Below, piece after piece: positions 20,508 to 33,025 of a DNA stretch of 64,000 nt. This DNA comes from Hemileia vastatrix. Taxonomy: Eukaryota > Basidiomycota > Pucciniomycetes > Pucciniales > Zaghouaniaceae. The position numbers and the translations under genes are program-made. The stretch spans positions 40,342,183 through 40,406,182 of the forward strand of contig JASXTE010000002.1 of assembly GCA_030280995.1 (NCBI GenBank). Reading direction: 5' to 3'. The stretch's first letter is position 1. Each line of letters starts with the position of its first letter. The notes under the pieces are model-generated. The model was not told where the DNA came from. It ran no database searches and saw nothing but the letters and a program-made list of their open reading frames with translations.

Positions 20508-20835
20508 ATGTGCAGTTGGGGTGTGTAGATAGAAAAAAAACTTAAGTGTTTGCCACCAAAATTAAGTAGCATAGAGTGAGGAAAGACTTAAGGATGGCAT
20601 CAGCAATTATGAGTCATGTGACTTTCTTGCAAATCCATCATGGATGTGATGAGTTTGGGATCAGGAATTAGGAATGGAAATTGGGGTATAAGAGGCGGGA
20701 TAATGCATTATCGTGGATTCCTTATCCACTAGCCCCGGGGCTAGTTGATAAGAATCTTCTGCAATTAATAATGTCTGATCCTGGAAAAAAAATTCCTGAT
20801 CTCTAATTGCGGATCCCTGAACATTGATACCCCCT
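20508..20835 (-). repeat. transposase-side terminus of H0
   Basis: Homologous to 9931-10259 in reverse. The outer tip is AGGGGGTATCAATGTT, read inward from 20835. The subterminal palindrome (about 20721-20752) has lost perfection through substitutions. Directly beyond it, 20836 onward is RT sequence of Gypsy copy C. Confidence 0.85.
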
Positions 20836-23625
20836 ATTGTGCTATCTCACCTTTCTTAATTTCTTATGAGCTATACAAAGCCAGGTTATGTGGTTATTAT
20901 AGAGCATTAAATACTTAAACTGTAGATGATATCTATCCTTTACCAAGAATTAGCTCTATCCATGCTACCTTACAGGGTGCTAAATATATCAGCTGTCTAG
21001 ATGGTAATAAAGGATATCTCCAGGTACCTTTCGAGAAAAATTCCCAGAATTTTCTGATAATTGCTACTAATATGGGTATTTATAATTATCTTAGAATGCC
21101 ATTTGACCCCAATAATGCCTCTTCAGTTTTTCAAAAAGTTATGGATAACACATTCCATCAAGAAACAATCAAAGTATGTTTGATGGTTTACATTGATGAT
21201 ATCATCATATTCTCCAAGACATTTGAGGACCACCTTAACCACCTATTTAAAATGTTCCATTAAATGGATGAGATAAATAAGACACTTGCTTTGAAAAAAT
21301 TCAAATTTGGCTTTCATTCCTTGAAAGTACTTGGTTATGTTGTCTCAGGGTTACAGATATGTGCTGACCAGAACAATGTGGCAGCCATACAACAGGTATA
21401 AGCTCCTACTGCAGTTAGGGAGCACAAAAGTTTTTGTGAATGTGAGGATTCTATAGACAATATATTAAAAATCATCAGGTCATAGTATTACCCCTAACCC
21501 AATTAACTAGCAAAATGTTGCTTTTGTCTGGAACAGTGAAAGACAAAGAGATTTTGAAACTATGAAACATTATTTTATGTCAGCACCAATTCTTGCTTTT
21601 CCTGAATTTACACAACCATTTGTTTTATACACTGATGCCAGTTTAATTGGCCTTGGTGCTGCTCTCCACCAAAAACAAATTATGAATGACAAAGTATCAG
21701 AAGTAGTAATTTGTTATAGTTCAAGAACCTTGAGAGATATTGAATTGAAATATGGTTCCACTCAACTTGAGTGTTTGGCAGTTGTGTGGGCTATGGAGAA
21801 ACTACATTATCTGGATGACCAGAAATTTGAACTTGTCACTGACTGAAGTGCAGTAAAATCCTTCTTGAACTTGAAGAAACCTAACAGAAATATGTTCAGA
21901 TGGCAGATGGCTGTTCAGGAATTCAGAGAAAGGATGACAATAATTCATAGGGCTGGTATTGTTCACTCAAACGTGGATATTTTATCAATGTTACCTTTAC
22001 CAAATGATGACTCTAATCCTGCATATGATCCTGAGGATAAAATAGTTCACATTCATGGGATATATGTGGTTGATATGGAGGAAGAGCTATTACAGCTTAT
22101 TCTGGATTCATATGATAAAGAAACTGATTTAAAAAATCTGTTTACTGTATTAAATGATCCAAAGAATGCTTTAATACAAGCATTAATCAAAACCCACCCA
22201 CCAAAGTACCAAAATGCTTTGAAAAAGGGAAAATTTTCAATTGATGAAAAAAACATATATTATAGAAGAAAGTTGAGTAATTTTATTTTTATTCCTTCTT
22301 CTATGAGAGAAATTATCTTGAAAATTTGTCATGATGACATATTGAAAGGAAATTTTGATCTTGAAAAAACATTGATTAGAATTAAGAACACTGCTTGGCA
22401 AGTTAATATGTCTGAAGACACCAAATTATATGTTGAATCGTGTGATTCTCACCAAAAATCAAAGAGATTAACTGGGATAAGAGCTGGATTAATTCAACAT
22501 ATTAAGCCTCCTGATGCACCATGGAAAATTATAAACATGAATTTTGTAACAGGACTACCCATTTCTGGGAAAGAGAGTTGTAACTCTTGCTGGGTTATTG
22601 TAGACAGATTTACAAAAATGTGTAAATTCATTCCTACTCACAAAGATATTTCCACTAAGGAATTAGAGTTCTTGTGGTGGTCTCATATTTTTAATACTTC
22701 TAGTTTCCCAAAAGCCATAATATCTGACAGAGAACCTAAATTTACTTCTGAATTTTGGATGTCTCTGATGGATGTTTGTGGTTGTGATCTGAATATTTCT
22801 ACTGCCCATCACCCTCAAAATAATGGATTAGCTGGGAGAATGATTAATACTTTAGAGGACATGATAAGAATGTATTGTGCCTCTGGACTTGAGTATAAAG
22901 ACAATGACAGGTTCACTCATGATTGGGTCACCTTACTTCCTGGTCTGGAATTTGCTTATAATAGCACTGTTCATTCTGTTACTCAAAGAAAGCCTTTTGA
23001 GCTCTGGCTTGGATATTTTCCAAATACTCCTGCTCAAATTCTCAATAATAAAATACCTAAATTAAATTTATATCCTGGTGTAAAATCTTTTCTTCAAATG
23101 CAACAAATTCGCAGAATTCATTCTCAAAGATGTATTGAAAAATCTTTTCAATATGAGAAGAATAGGTGAGACAAATCCCATAAAAAATTCACCTTTAAGA
23201 AGGGTGATGAAGTACTGATTTATACAGTCCACTTCAATTTACAAGGTAAAAACAAATTAAAAGACCCATTTGTAGGTCCGTTTGTTTTCAGAAGAATGGT
23301 TGGTGATAATGCAGTTGAAGTTATCCTGTACTCTCCATATGACAGGAAATATCCTTTCTTTCCAATATCTCTTTTGAAAACTTACACATCCAATAGTGAT
23401 TTATTCCCAGAAAGGAGAGGAAGACCAAATAAGACTCCTAAAGAAATCACTGAGACAGCAGAAATTGAAAAGATTCTAAATGACAGAATTATCATTGTTG
23501 AAAAGGCTACTGAATATTTATTGAGATTCAAAAATAAATCTTCTGAATATGATTCTTGGATACCTGGGAAAGAGATATCTGAACTTCCTGCTCTACTAAA
23601 GAAAAATAAAAAGAAAAAATCATAG
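20836..23625 (+). pseudogene. pol fragment of Gypsy copy C
   Basis: Open segments at 21072-21263 (RT with intact Y-I-D-D), 21562-21846 (RNase H), 21865-23169 (integrase with H/C zinc-binding residues and catalytic D, D; near 22827 the usual A-E-R is A-G-R, so the catalytic Glu is lost) and 23296-23625 (integrase end plus chromodomain). Stops and frameshifts separate them, for example near 20920, 21262, 21845 and 23168. The integrase-chromodomain junction is in one frame here, unlike A and B. Confidence 0.85.
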
Positions 23626-23655
23626 CATTTTATTATTATTTTTGGAGTGAGGGAG

Positions 23656-24394
23656 TGTCAGCCAGGATACTAGACCTTCCCAGTAAATAATTAATTATTT
23701 ACTAGAGTAGAGATACACCTTTACCTCTCATTTCATTATTTATACTTACTTTATATTTTGCTTATAATATTTTAACTAATTAATTAGTAAAATTAAGTAA
23801 ATATATTATTATAACGTCCCCTCATTTTTCTTTCTCCTTGACAGTCTCCTCATGACAGCTGAAAAGTAGACTAAAGTAAATTAATAATGAATATTAAAAT
23901 CAAATTATTCTATTTACATTGACACATACTGAAAAAACTAAGTAAAATCAAATATATTACATTAACTAGACATATACAGATAAATACTGTATATAAGAAC
24001 ATTCTTTTTAGAAAAAACTTAAAAATTTGGAATTTATATTGTGGGATTGTTCTCTCTGTGATACTCTTGTATGTAGACTTGTTATTCAGCATTTTCTCTT
24101 TTTTGCCTATATAAGGCCTCACAACCTAGCTGTTTTGATTCATTCCATTCTTACTTAAAATCAATTATTATATATAAATAAATCTATTACTACTATTAAC
24201 ACTCTTAGTGTTTACAACTGAGTATTTCTAGAGATACAAAATAATAATAATAACACAACTTATTAACTTTTTCATTGAGTTATGAATCATAAAGAAATAA
24301 CTATGCACCATAATCTTGAAATATTGAGTTATCTTCACCTTCATCACTGTTGGACCACTGGAACTACCTTCAATAGCAAAAGAACCCCCTGAAA
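23656..24394 (+). repeat. 3' LTR of Gypsy copy C
   Basis: Begins TGTCAGCC after a purine tract. It shares with the A and B LTRs the AATTAATTATTTACT segment and the TATA region (TGCCTATATAAGGCC near 24105). The 3' part drifts, and the end near 24394 is placed by similarity of AAAAGAACCCCCTGAAA to the copy A end, so this boundary is approximate. Confidence 0.65.
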
Positions 24395-24630
24395 TTTATC
24401 CTATTTATTGCATAAAGACTACCTTTTTTTCATAAATCTTTCTTTTTTCGTTTATTAACCTCATATCTCTTCCTTATTTTCAGTGTTCCAGACACAAGCC
24501 ACTTTTTTCTTTTTAATTGTGTGAAAATTAATGCTACAAATTAATCATTTTTAATATATTTCTTATAATAATCACATTTACCCAAAAAAACAATGAAGTT
24601 TTACAAGAAATTTTTTTATAGCCACAAAGT
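24395..24630. other. AT-rich gap, nothing recognised
   Basis: Short A/T-rich stretch between the copy C LTR and copy D remnant. No gene, repeat or element end is evident. Confidence 0.5.
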
Positions 24631-26820
24631 TGTTTTGGTCAACAAAGATTTTTATACCTGACACAACATGTACAAGAACTTTGAAAGGTTTGAAGCCAAA
24701 TTTAAATTTCTTCAGGACTAAGGTTATATGGATTTAATCCTTTTTTTGGGAGAATCATCTATTTAGGTGATTAAGATGGTCTTAAAAAGTCTTTGGAAAT
24801 GTGACAATATCATGAACATAAAGTATTGACCATCCTTCAATAATATTTTGGTGAAAGGTGGTACCCATCAAATTTTGGAATGCATATAGGATATTTTTAG
24901 AACCACAAGGCATCCTAAGATAATAATAAATATTTATCTGAATAGAATTTTTTGTGAACCTTTTTCAACAGGAATTTGGTGGTAAACTTTATTAATATCA
25001 AGATATGGTGGCATGCATAGAGTTTATTATTGATAAGTGATATATATTATCACTGTAATATGTGTTAATGGGTCTATAATCCCCACATAGCCCATTTTTA
25101 TCTTTTTTATATCATATCAAGAAAGGTGAAATAGGACAATATTTTGGTGTGAAATCTAATTTCTCAACAATATTAGTATTTAAAAAGGTGTTAATATTAT
25201 CCTCAATATCTTTTTCTTTAGATAGAGAAGCTGGATGGGTTTTTTCTTCAAACTAGGGATAATATCTTTTAAATCAAAAAAGGAAATCTTCATTTTATGG
25301 TCTTTGGCTAACTCTAGTTGATTTTTTCCTTGAGTGAAGGCCATTTAAAAAATTTCACTAAATTAATGATAGGATCTTCTTGTGATTTGGAATTTTTTTC
25401 TCTAATCAAAGAATTGCTTATTTCACATGAAAATTCATCCATTTCATTTGAAGTCTTACCTTTCTAGTTCGAGAAACAGAATTGAAATTTTTTAATAAAG
25501 GCAAAACACTTTTGTTAGAAGACATAATCCTGAATTTTATTTCACTATTTAATCTCTCTGAAGAATTGATCAACTGGAAGTAATTTTATACTTAATATGG
25601 CTCAAATATCATTACACATGATAAATGAAGAGCTTATATTTTCAATTTTCATTAAAAAAACTCACAAATATCCCTCATATAATCACCATTATATTTAAAT
25701 AGCATAATGGTTTTATTTTTTACAATAGAACAGAACACTGATCCATAACCTCTCCAATGTTCTTCAGAGATTGGCTGAAGGTTATCTTGATAAATATCAT
25801 CCACTTCAGAGACTGGGCTCACAGAGAAAGGACTTCCACCAGAAATAAACTCCAACACAGATTCAGTGGTTTTACCACTTATCAGGACTCAGGATCTTAG
25901 TTAGGTAATAGAAAAAGTGTCATGATTAATATTTCATATAATTTTTGCATCTTCAATTTAGGAACTTTCTTTTTCACAGATATTTGAAGAATTTTTTTTT
26001 GGAATGAATATCATGTTATAACTTGTGTATCACATTGGAGTTTTTATGTTAGTATGCAATTTTGTATTTCAAGTCAGCAAATCCATTATAATGATGTTAT
26101 TTAAGACTGTGGTTATGGATATCTTTTTCTTTCACAAGATTTATTCTCTTTTCAAAATAGTTACCTTTATTTCAAGGATTGCTATACTTTAAACAAGTAT
26201 TTTTTGATTAATTTTTTTGATAAATAGAGTCAGATGAATTTTCAGGCCTATCTATAAGCTTTGGGCTGCTCATATTGAGTATTCCAAGGGTAAATCTTCA
26301 GCAAGTATCTGTGTTCAAGTAAAACTTCATAACATATTTTAAAAAAGGTTAAATTTTCCCTCACATGCTTAGCTCTTGCTAAAATAAAGTCTCTCAAAAT
26401 TTTTGGTAATTTACAAAAAACATTATCCATGATATTCTGTTTTTATATCTATAGCTCTAAGAATATTTTTTATCTTCACAAGGAAAAAAATAGGCTTCTC
26501 AGAAGTGGAGGGGATATACTTTGTTTTCCCATAAAGTTTTTTTTATACCAGTCTAAATGTTTAGTCACCAAAATTATTTCCAACTAGTTTTTCCCACACA
26601 TTCTAGGTATAGTCATGATTTTCTTTTGGAAAATACAAATAACACATAAAAGCTACATTTCTGAATAATGAAATCAATTTAGAAATAATTTCTTCGCCAG
26701 GATTTTTATAAGAATTTTTAAAATTATCAATTTTTGGATAAAGTGCTGCAAATATGATGGAAAATCATGATTGGAAGTAGGATATTAGTCCAGATTTTTT
26801 AAATTCTTTTGGTGATTATT
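24630..26820 (-). pseudogene. degenerate Gypsy copy D (gag-PR-RT, minus strand)
   Basis: Weak but continuous similarity to copy B on the minus strand. RT remnants lie at 24630-25330, the protease to RT-leader region at about 25600-25870 (the segment at 25652-25858 retains the W-R-G-Y-G-S-V run) and capsid-like gag at about 26240-26800 (L-R-D-F-I-L-A-R-A). Stops and frameshifts are everywhere, so this is a much older copy. Its limits are uncertain. Confidence 0.7.
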
Positions 26821-27860
26821 AATGTTTTTTATTTTTCCTTCCTATTTCTATTGATCTTTTTCACTTGGGAAAAAATCAGAATTGGGGTTATATTTATTTG
26901 AATATCTTTTCCTCTTAATGCATGATTCTCCAGAAGCTTTTTTTCATTTTTTAAAAAAAAGAATTAAGTTTTTTTAAGTGGTTTTTAAAATATTAGCTTT
27001 TGAATTTAATTCATCTTTTTTTGCTCCTTATCACTTGATTAATTTTTCATTATCTATCTTCCATATAGGCTATATGAAATACTTATGAAATTATAAGTTG
27101 TTATTTTGGATCTTATTTAAGATTTAATTTTAATTTTGGGTCAGTATTTGATGTTTCATATATGTTCTCTTCACAAAGGTTGATTTTACTTATTTTGATG
27201 ACTTAACAACTTTTGATGTTTATCTTTTTCCCTCCTCCTTTTTCAACTTTTTATTTGGAATTTGGCTTCTCCTCTTCCTTTTATTTCAAAATCTCTATTT
27301 GTGAAGATGTTAATATATCTGGGCTGATATCAATCATATTGGACATCATATTAGCTTTGAAAATTTGATTCAGACTGGTAAAAATAACAGAAGGATAGAA
27401 CTTTCATTTTTAAAAACCCCACTTTTAAGCTCATAGGATTTACTTAGTTTAGAAATTAAAAACAATATTGAAATTTTTAAAGATACACAAAAAAAGATAT
27501 GAGATATGCTAAATAGTTTTAATAAGGATATGAAAAAGATGTCAAGAATAGACTTTAATATTTGTAAAAAATAAAACTTGATTTGAAGTTAGATATATCA
27601 GTCAAAAAATTACAAACTCATGCTAGTTATTTAAGATAAGAAAGAGTAATAGGAATTTTTTATCACACATTTAATCAACTTTGGATGATGTGGTTCAGGT
27701 AGATTCAAGTGTTAGGAGTAAGTCTGGAATTTCATATTTCAGGTCTGAAAGGAGATTATGTAATATCAAGCATAAAATGGCCCAATTAATTAAGAAATCA
27801 ATTCCTTCTTTTATGCATTAAATTCCTCATTTATTGTAGTGAAACAAAACATTTATGTTT
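26821..27860. other. AT-rich stretch, possibly gag N-terminus of copy D
   Basis: No open frame of note. The position suggests the N-terminal gag of copy D, but similarity is too weak to claim. Confidence 0.3.
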
Positions 27861-27869
27861 CAATATTCT

Positions 27870-28748
27870 ATTACATGCTTTATCCTAGCTCAATATCCTT
27901 CCTGATAAGTGTGGAATCTTAAATTTTCATTATCTTTATCACCAGTACCACAGAATGATATGATGATACAGGTTCCAGCATTCCAATCTGAATGGGCTAA
28001 AAAACACTGTTTTTTATTAAATTAATTTTCAGGTTGTAAAGAAATTAACATTTGTTTAAATACTAATAAGTCATGTGGAGCACCAAGAAATACAGAAAAA
28101 AAGTTAAATAAACTTATTTCTTTTAAATTACAAAACAATTTAAGAGCAATAGAATACCTAAAAGAAGAAAAATTATTGAAAGATTAGTTTTGGATGTATA
28201 AATTTTCAAGATTAAAATAACCACCTATCTCTTTCTATGACTAAAATATTTTTTTCCATCTTTTATGAATTTTGACTGAAAGTTATGATGGTACCATTAA
28301 AAAAACCAAGGAAACAAGACAATTATTCATTTTACACTTCCTGAGAGTTTTACACTTGTTCCTTTTAAGTAGACCATGTCAAGAATTTTTATTGAAGTGA
28401 TTAGATTGATTGTTCTTTGATTTATCTTGAAGAGGTTTTCAAGACACATTAAGTCAACACCATTCCCATTTGAGCCAAATTTGTAAAGTGTCACAGAGAT
28501 TTGTATATCTGGATCCTGCTGTGGAAAATGAGAGTTTTTTTGAAAAATATAATGATGATAGTCAATTCATGAAGATTTAGAAAACTTTGATATGTTTTTT
28601 GAAAATATTTTAGAGGGATAAGGTTCAAGACTTTTAGGTAGAATATCTAGTGGATATCAGAATTGATGATAGATTGATGGTGTTCTAGAAGTCAAGTAAC
28701 AGTTTTCAAACATCATAGTCATGTAAACCAAGTCTATTTCAGCATCAG
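27870..28748 (-). pseudogene. remnant of a Harbinger-type transposase
   Basis: Translating the minus strand in pieces recovers landmarks of the H1 transposase in order. They include a Y-L-T-S-R-T-P-x-x-Y-H segment (for Y-I-I-T-R-G-P), then K-F-G-S-N-G-N-G identical to the F-G-S-N-G-N-G run at about 28465, a degraded D-G-T region near 28290, and Y-x-x-G-Y-A-R-I-K-H near 27885 matching the Glu-containing R-V-K-I-E-H segment. Multiple stops and shifts are present. The N-terminus ends where H2 begins at 28752, so H2 probably inserted into it. Confidence 0.7.
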
Positions 28749-29098
28749 AATAGGGGGTCTCAAACCCTACCAAATACACCACAAAAAAGGTAGCAAACCT
28801 GCCATCAAAAAATGAAATACACCTTCCCTGGAATGGTGTATTTTGACAGCATATTATTCCCCAAACACATCTTCTTTTGGGTCAAAAAAGTCATCAAAAC
28901 ACTTTCCTTCTCATCATGATTAGTTAGCACTAAGTACAGAGATGCAAAAACTTGGTACAAAAGCACCAGCACCTAGTTTTTTCTCACCAAATATTTAAGG
29001 GGTTATTGATACAAATAAGTTATTTGATTTACCAGAAGTTAATTAATAGCTTAATCATGAACTTACCCTTAATCTTCATCACTTTTCACTAACATAAC

Positions 29099-29284
29099 AT
29101 GCCACTTTCAGTCTACCATCAACTTGATATCACTGCTACAGCTCTAGATCTTGATCTAATGGTTGATTCTGATATTGATTCCAATGCTAAACTACCCCCA
29201 CCAATAGAATATAGCTTTACTTCATCGTCTAAAACTAGTTCTATGAATTCTAGAGCACTACCAATCACCCTTTCTCATTTTTAA
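29099..29284 (+). CDS. short open frame in H2, unrecognised
   Basis: A 61-codon frame with ATG, rich in Ser, Asp and Leu. It is absent from the matching part of H3 (about 46640-46860, reverse), so it is an insertion in H2 or a deletion in H3. It may be a relic of the transposase N-terminus, but similarity is too slight to claim. Confidence 0.2.
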   Translation: MPLSVYHQLDITATALDLDLMVDSDIDSNAKLPPPIEYSFTSSSKTSSMNSRALPITLSHF

Positions 29285-30640
29285 GGCCTAGATCAACTAA
29301 TTTCCAATTTTGTGCCATGAAATTCCTTATTTTCCCAGTTTCATTTGTTTTGGTTCAGTTCCAAGACTTGAAATAAAATAAAATTTCTAAGATTAAGTCT
29401 CACAAAGATATCTCATTTATTCTTCATCTCTCACTTCTATCACTAATTGTTGGCTCTGATACTTCTCACTTTCCCATTTTTTTAATTTTATTTCTGATTG
29501 AAATGTCTTTTTTGTATCCTTTTTTTGTTCTTTTTATTATCATATTTTTTGTTTTGATAACTTATTGATCTTTTATTTTTTCCTTCTTTTCCTTTTTTCT
29601 TGGTTCACCATCATTTTTCTTTTTTATTTACTGACTTTTTGGTGTTTTTTGGTCATTTTTTGGTTTTTTCTCTTTTTGGCCTTTTTTTTCCCAAATCACT
29701 TCAGAATCATTCAGAAACCATTTAGAAATGTATTCCAAGAATTTTAAACTTGTTTTTGCATGTTTTTTGGCAACTAAATTTTGGTCTTTTTTCTGCTAAA
29801 ACAATTTGGGAATGTTTTCCAAGCATTTCCCAGTGTTTTTTAGGTGTTTTTTTGGGGGGGTGTTTTGGGTCTTTTATTAACTAAAATCATTTGGAATCAT
29901 TTGAAAGTAAATTGGAAATTTTTTAAAAGAATTTTAAAGTGATTTTCAGGTGTTTTTGGGCACTTTTTTTTGTAACTATTTTCCACTTTTCTAGGAACCT
30001 TTGGGACACACTTTTGGGAAATTTTGGCACACTCCTTTTTTGAAACTTTTTGGCGCATTTCTGGGAACTTTTGGGGAATTTATTGGAGACTTCTGGATGC
30101 TTTTTTTTTGGAACTTTTTAAAACTTTTCTGTAAGATTTTTTTTTACTTTTTTGTTGAATTCTTGAACTACTTCAGGTATGTTTTATCCAATTTTATTAT
30201 TTTTGTACTTAGATTGATTTTCTTTGAATTTTTTTGATAAAAATGACTGGAAATCTAAATTTGGTCAACCAGATTCATAAGGTAAGAAACAAAGTTAATG
30301 TAAAAAATAAAACATTAGAAAGCCAAAAAAAGTATGGGGTGTAATATAGGTTATCAGGTCTTATTTTTATTTCATGAATTAAAATTTAACAAGTCATATA
30401 TGATACTCTACTAACTTAAATTAATGAGCCATTAGGCCATGTGCCATATGACTGTAATCATAAGGATATTTTTTTGCTCATGAGGTTCATGTATACACTT
30501 GTGTTTGATTTCATTGACTTTGGTCACAGATGATTTTGACTCACATTTTTACTTGAATTGTCATAAATTTAGGTTTGTTAATTATCTTATATGACTTGTT
30601 TACATGCTAATTTATGGAATGGGTTTAAAATTTGGCAATC
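29285..30640. other. T-rich interior of H2
   Basis: T-rich DNA with repeated loose motifs such as TTTTTGGGAACTTTT and TTTGGAAATGTTTTCC. It is homologous in reverse to the flanks of the H3 satellite (42480-43500 and 46500-46640). Open frames here (29565-29747, 30001-30237) are compositional. No gene is supported. Confidence 0.5.
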
Positions 30641-30849
30641 TAGGCCCCTACTTCAATATAACACAGGGGAGGGTGTTTCCAAATTTTTTTTGTCAAAATA
30701 TTTTTTAACTTAGAAAAAAAATTGGTGATCCTTACCCCTTGCTATGGTAAATAGCATGGGAGTCTATTGACAAAAAAAAATTTTGACATTAATTTATTTT
30801 GACTTAGAAAAAATATGGTGATCTGCACCCAAAAAAAAACTGACAATGA

Positions 30850-31530
30850 AGATAGTATTTGTGAACAAATGTAAGAAAATGATAAATCAAAGAGAAAAGA
30901 CAAATTCATAAATGAGATTGATTGAAAGATTAAAAATATGATGGAGGGAGTAAAATCTAGATTATTAGATATCAGTAGTTTAGTTAGATGAAAAAATGAT
31001 GAACAGTTTAAATTTTAAATATTTCATTTTTCTCTCTAAATCTAAATAATCTGCCTCGATTTCTAAAAATGGTTCATCCTTTGATTGTGAATGATGCCAA
31101 AGTCTAGCAGAAGAACTTTTCTTGTGTCTTTCTCTAGGAGGGGTTGATTCTTTATCATCTAAATGTTTATTTTCGGTTACTTTCTTGAAGATTTATTGAT
31201 TTGATGAGCCTTGGATCTGGTTAATACATGAGAATTAAATAAGAAATACAAAGAAAAAAATAATAATAAAAGTAATTTAAGCTCACTACTGTGAGCACAT
31301 CAAACTCAAGTTCAGAATAAACAGTTGGTTCTTAAAATTTAGGAGAGTCAAGAAAACAATCTAAAAGAAAATCTTTATTATTTGTATGAGATTCAGAAAG
31401 TTTTGGAACTTGATTATATTTATTATACTTTAGATGAAAATAAGAATTTTTGAGGATAGAAATTTTAGCGGGAAATATGATAAAGAAAGAAATAAAAAGT
31501 AATAGACTTACTGTGGTGCAAAGGAAAAAA
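30850..31530 (-). pseudogene. Myb/coiled-coil gene relic in H2
   Basis: On the minus strand the acidic/basic middle exon is recognisable (about 31035-31200, compare H1 exon 2), followed by fragments of the first exon. The 5' flank to 31720 matches, in inverted form, the 5' flank of the H3 Myb-like relic at 32060-32330. No continuous reading frame remains. Confidence 0.5.
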
Positions 31531-31727
31531 AATCCAACTTGGAAAAGAACTGGGGGAGAAGAGATGCAAGGTGGTGTATATGGGTTAGGATGGAAGGAAC
31601 GTGATATATAGTTTATTGGTACAATTTGGGTATTGGTGGCTGAATTGTGGTTGAAAATATTGTACATAAGTAGGACATATTTGACCCCATGTTTGAGACC
31701 CCAAGTACCAAATCAGAAATTTTTCAT

Positions 31728-31966
31728 AACCACACAATATGGGGGGCAGACTTGCTAGCAAGTCCGTAACCTTGGACCCAAATTCACCACAGATTGAACA
31801 CACATTTAGCTATTGAAAAAGGAACCATACTATCAGGGATGAACATCACTCAGCAGAAAAGTTTTAGGTGGGTGTTCAAGTAGAGTTCAGTATGAGTTCC
31901 ATCTGATTTCTGTCTGAGTTCAGGTTGTGGAATTGCTGGCAAGTCCACCCCCTATGTTGCATAGTT
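31728..31966 (+). mobile_element. MITE copy 2 (239 bp)
   Basis: Same terminal sequences as copy 1 (ACCACACAATATGGGGG and the complement of ACTATGCAACATAGGGGG) with the CTTGCTAGCAAG palindrome inside the left end. CAT flanks both sides (31725-31727, 31967-31969). The right palindrome is degraded, and fewer 11-bp internal units remain than in copy 1. It is nested in the Myb-side end of H2. Confidence 0.85.
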
Positions 31967-32454
31967 CATGGTTTAGTTTTGTGGAATTTTTTAAATGAAA
32001 CACTCTGGGTGTTTTTGGTAAGGTTTGAGACCCCCTATTGGGTTTAATTTGAAAACTTCCTGGAAAACATGCCATGAAACATGGCTGATTTGGTACTTGT
32101 GGTCTCAAAGGGGGAAAATATGTCCTAATTTTGTAAAGTTTTCTCAACAAAAATTCAGCCCACCAATACCCAAATCCTCTCAATTATCTGTGAATCACCT
32201 CCCTTCCACCATAACCCATATAAGCCATAAACTACATGTCACATCTCTTCTCTCCCAGTTCTTTTCAAAATCAAATTTTTTCTCCCTCATGCCACAGTAA
32301 GCCTATTACTTTTTATTCCTTTCTACATCAAAATTCACTTCTTAAATTTCTATCCTAAAAATTTCTTATTTTTATTTAAGGCTTTATAAATATCTAAAAT
32401 CCTTGTTACTTTCTCCTTTTATTCAAAAACAATTTTATTTTTTTACTAATTTAT

Positions 32455-33025
32455 CATGTCTTTCCCAAAATCTACTTCTCAAAAATTTTTCTCAATTGAA
32501 ACCATCTGACCTTAAGATTGTAATTAACTGGCTTAAAATTGAATTTTATTTTGAAGCCTGTTTTGGCTGTGAGAATTCCACTCAATTTGGGTTTTCACCT
32601 GGCTCAAAATTGAGTGGCTTTAATCAAATGGAAGTGGAGTTGAGATCAAAAACTAGATTTATAATGGATTTGAAAACAAAGAAAATGAGGGAAAGATTCA
32701 AAAAGTATCAAGCAGAGTAAAAGAAGGAAAAGATGGCAAAGATGGATTCTTCTTCAACTGGGTTTGGAGTTATCAAAGATGACTAGAAATATGGACTCAC
32801 ATCTTTTTCTGAAAATTTCAACTCTATGTGTCCTCTTTATGATCAAATGGATGAAATATTTGGACAAAGACACAATGCCAACCCCTTTCACATGAATCAA
32901 GGTTCAAAACTCACTGAATCTCATATAAATATTCAATAATTTACTTTAGATCCTTTATTTGACTCTACTTAAATTTAAGGACCAAATACATATTCTGACA
33001 TTGAGCTCAATGAGCCCATTGTAGT
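32455..33025 (+). pseudogene. Myb/SANT-like protein relic in H3
   Basis: The open part (up to 32720) encodes a helix-rich module very like residues 45-115 of the H1 protein (V-I-N-W-L-K, then A-C-F-G; M-R-E-R-F-K-K-Y). After a stop at 32718 similarity continues through S-S-S-T-G-F-G-V and S-M-C-P-L-Y-D-Q-M-D-E-I-F-G to about 33025, with further stops. The coiled-coil exon is not clear, and copy B cuts the element at 33511. Confidence 0.75.

Larger units (their letters stand above)
7128..20835 (-). mobile_element. PIF/Harbinger-like transposon H0, interrupted by H1 and truncated by copy A
   Basis: Read on the minus strand, H0 starts at its transposase-side terminus (20835, tip AGGGGGTATCAATGTT). 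It then has the transposase, a C/G-rich hairpin block, the insertion of H1 (9931-17399), the Tet-like pseudogene, a subterminal repeat block and the last exon of the Myb/coiled-coil gene. At 7128 it is cut by the LTR of copy A. Gene order and strands match H1 exactly in mirror image. Its right end lies within the RT region of Gypsy copy C. The remaining Myb exons and other terminus should lie left of copy A, outside the window. Confidence 0.85.
20836..24394 (+). mobile_element. Ty3/Gypsy copy C (3' part), host of H0
   Basis: Starts inside RT, at the position equivalent to about 3513 of copy A, where H0 inserted. It runs through RT, RNase H, integrase and chromodomain to a 3' LTR (23656-24394, TGTCAGCC start after GGAGTGAGGGAG). 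The 5' part should lie beyond the left edge of the window, displaced by H0. It is more diverged from A and B than they are from each other. Confidence 0.85.
28752..32036 (+). mobile_element. Harbinger-like relative H2 (non-autonomous)
   Basis: Ends are AGGGGGTCTCAAACC at 28752 and its inverted complement ending CCCCCT at 32036. The first end extends into about 110 bp shared with the H3 end at 47200-47315, including a palindrome built on AAATACACC. The interior has no transposase. It has T-rich DNA, one relic of the GGCAATACCC repeat (30645-30780), Myb/coiled-coil gene relics on the minus strand (30850-31530) and a nested MITE (31728-31966). The flanks are AAT and ATT, not a clean duplication. 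Confidence 0.7.
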
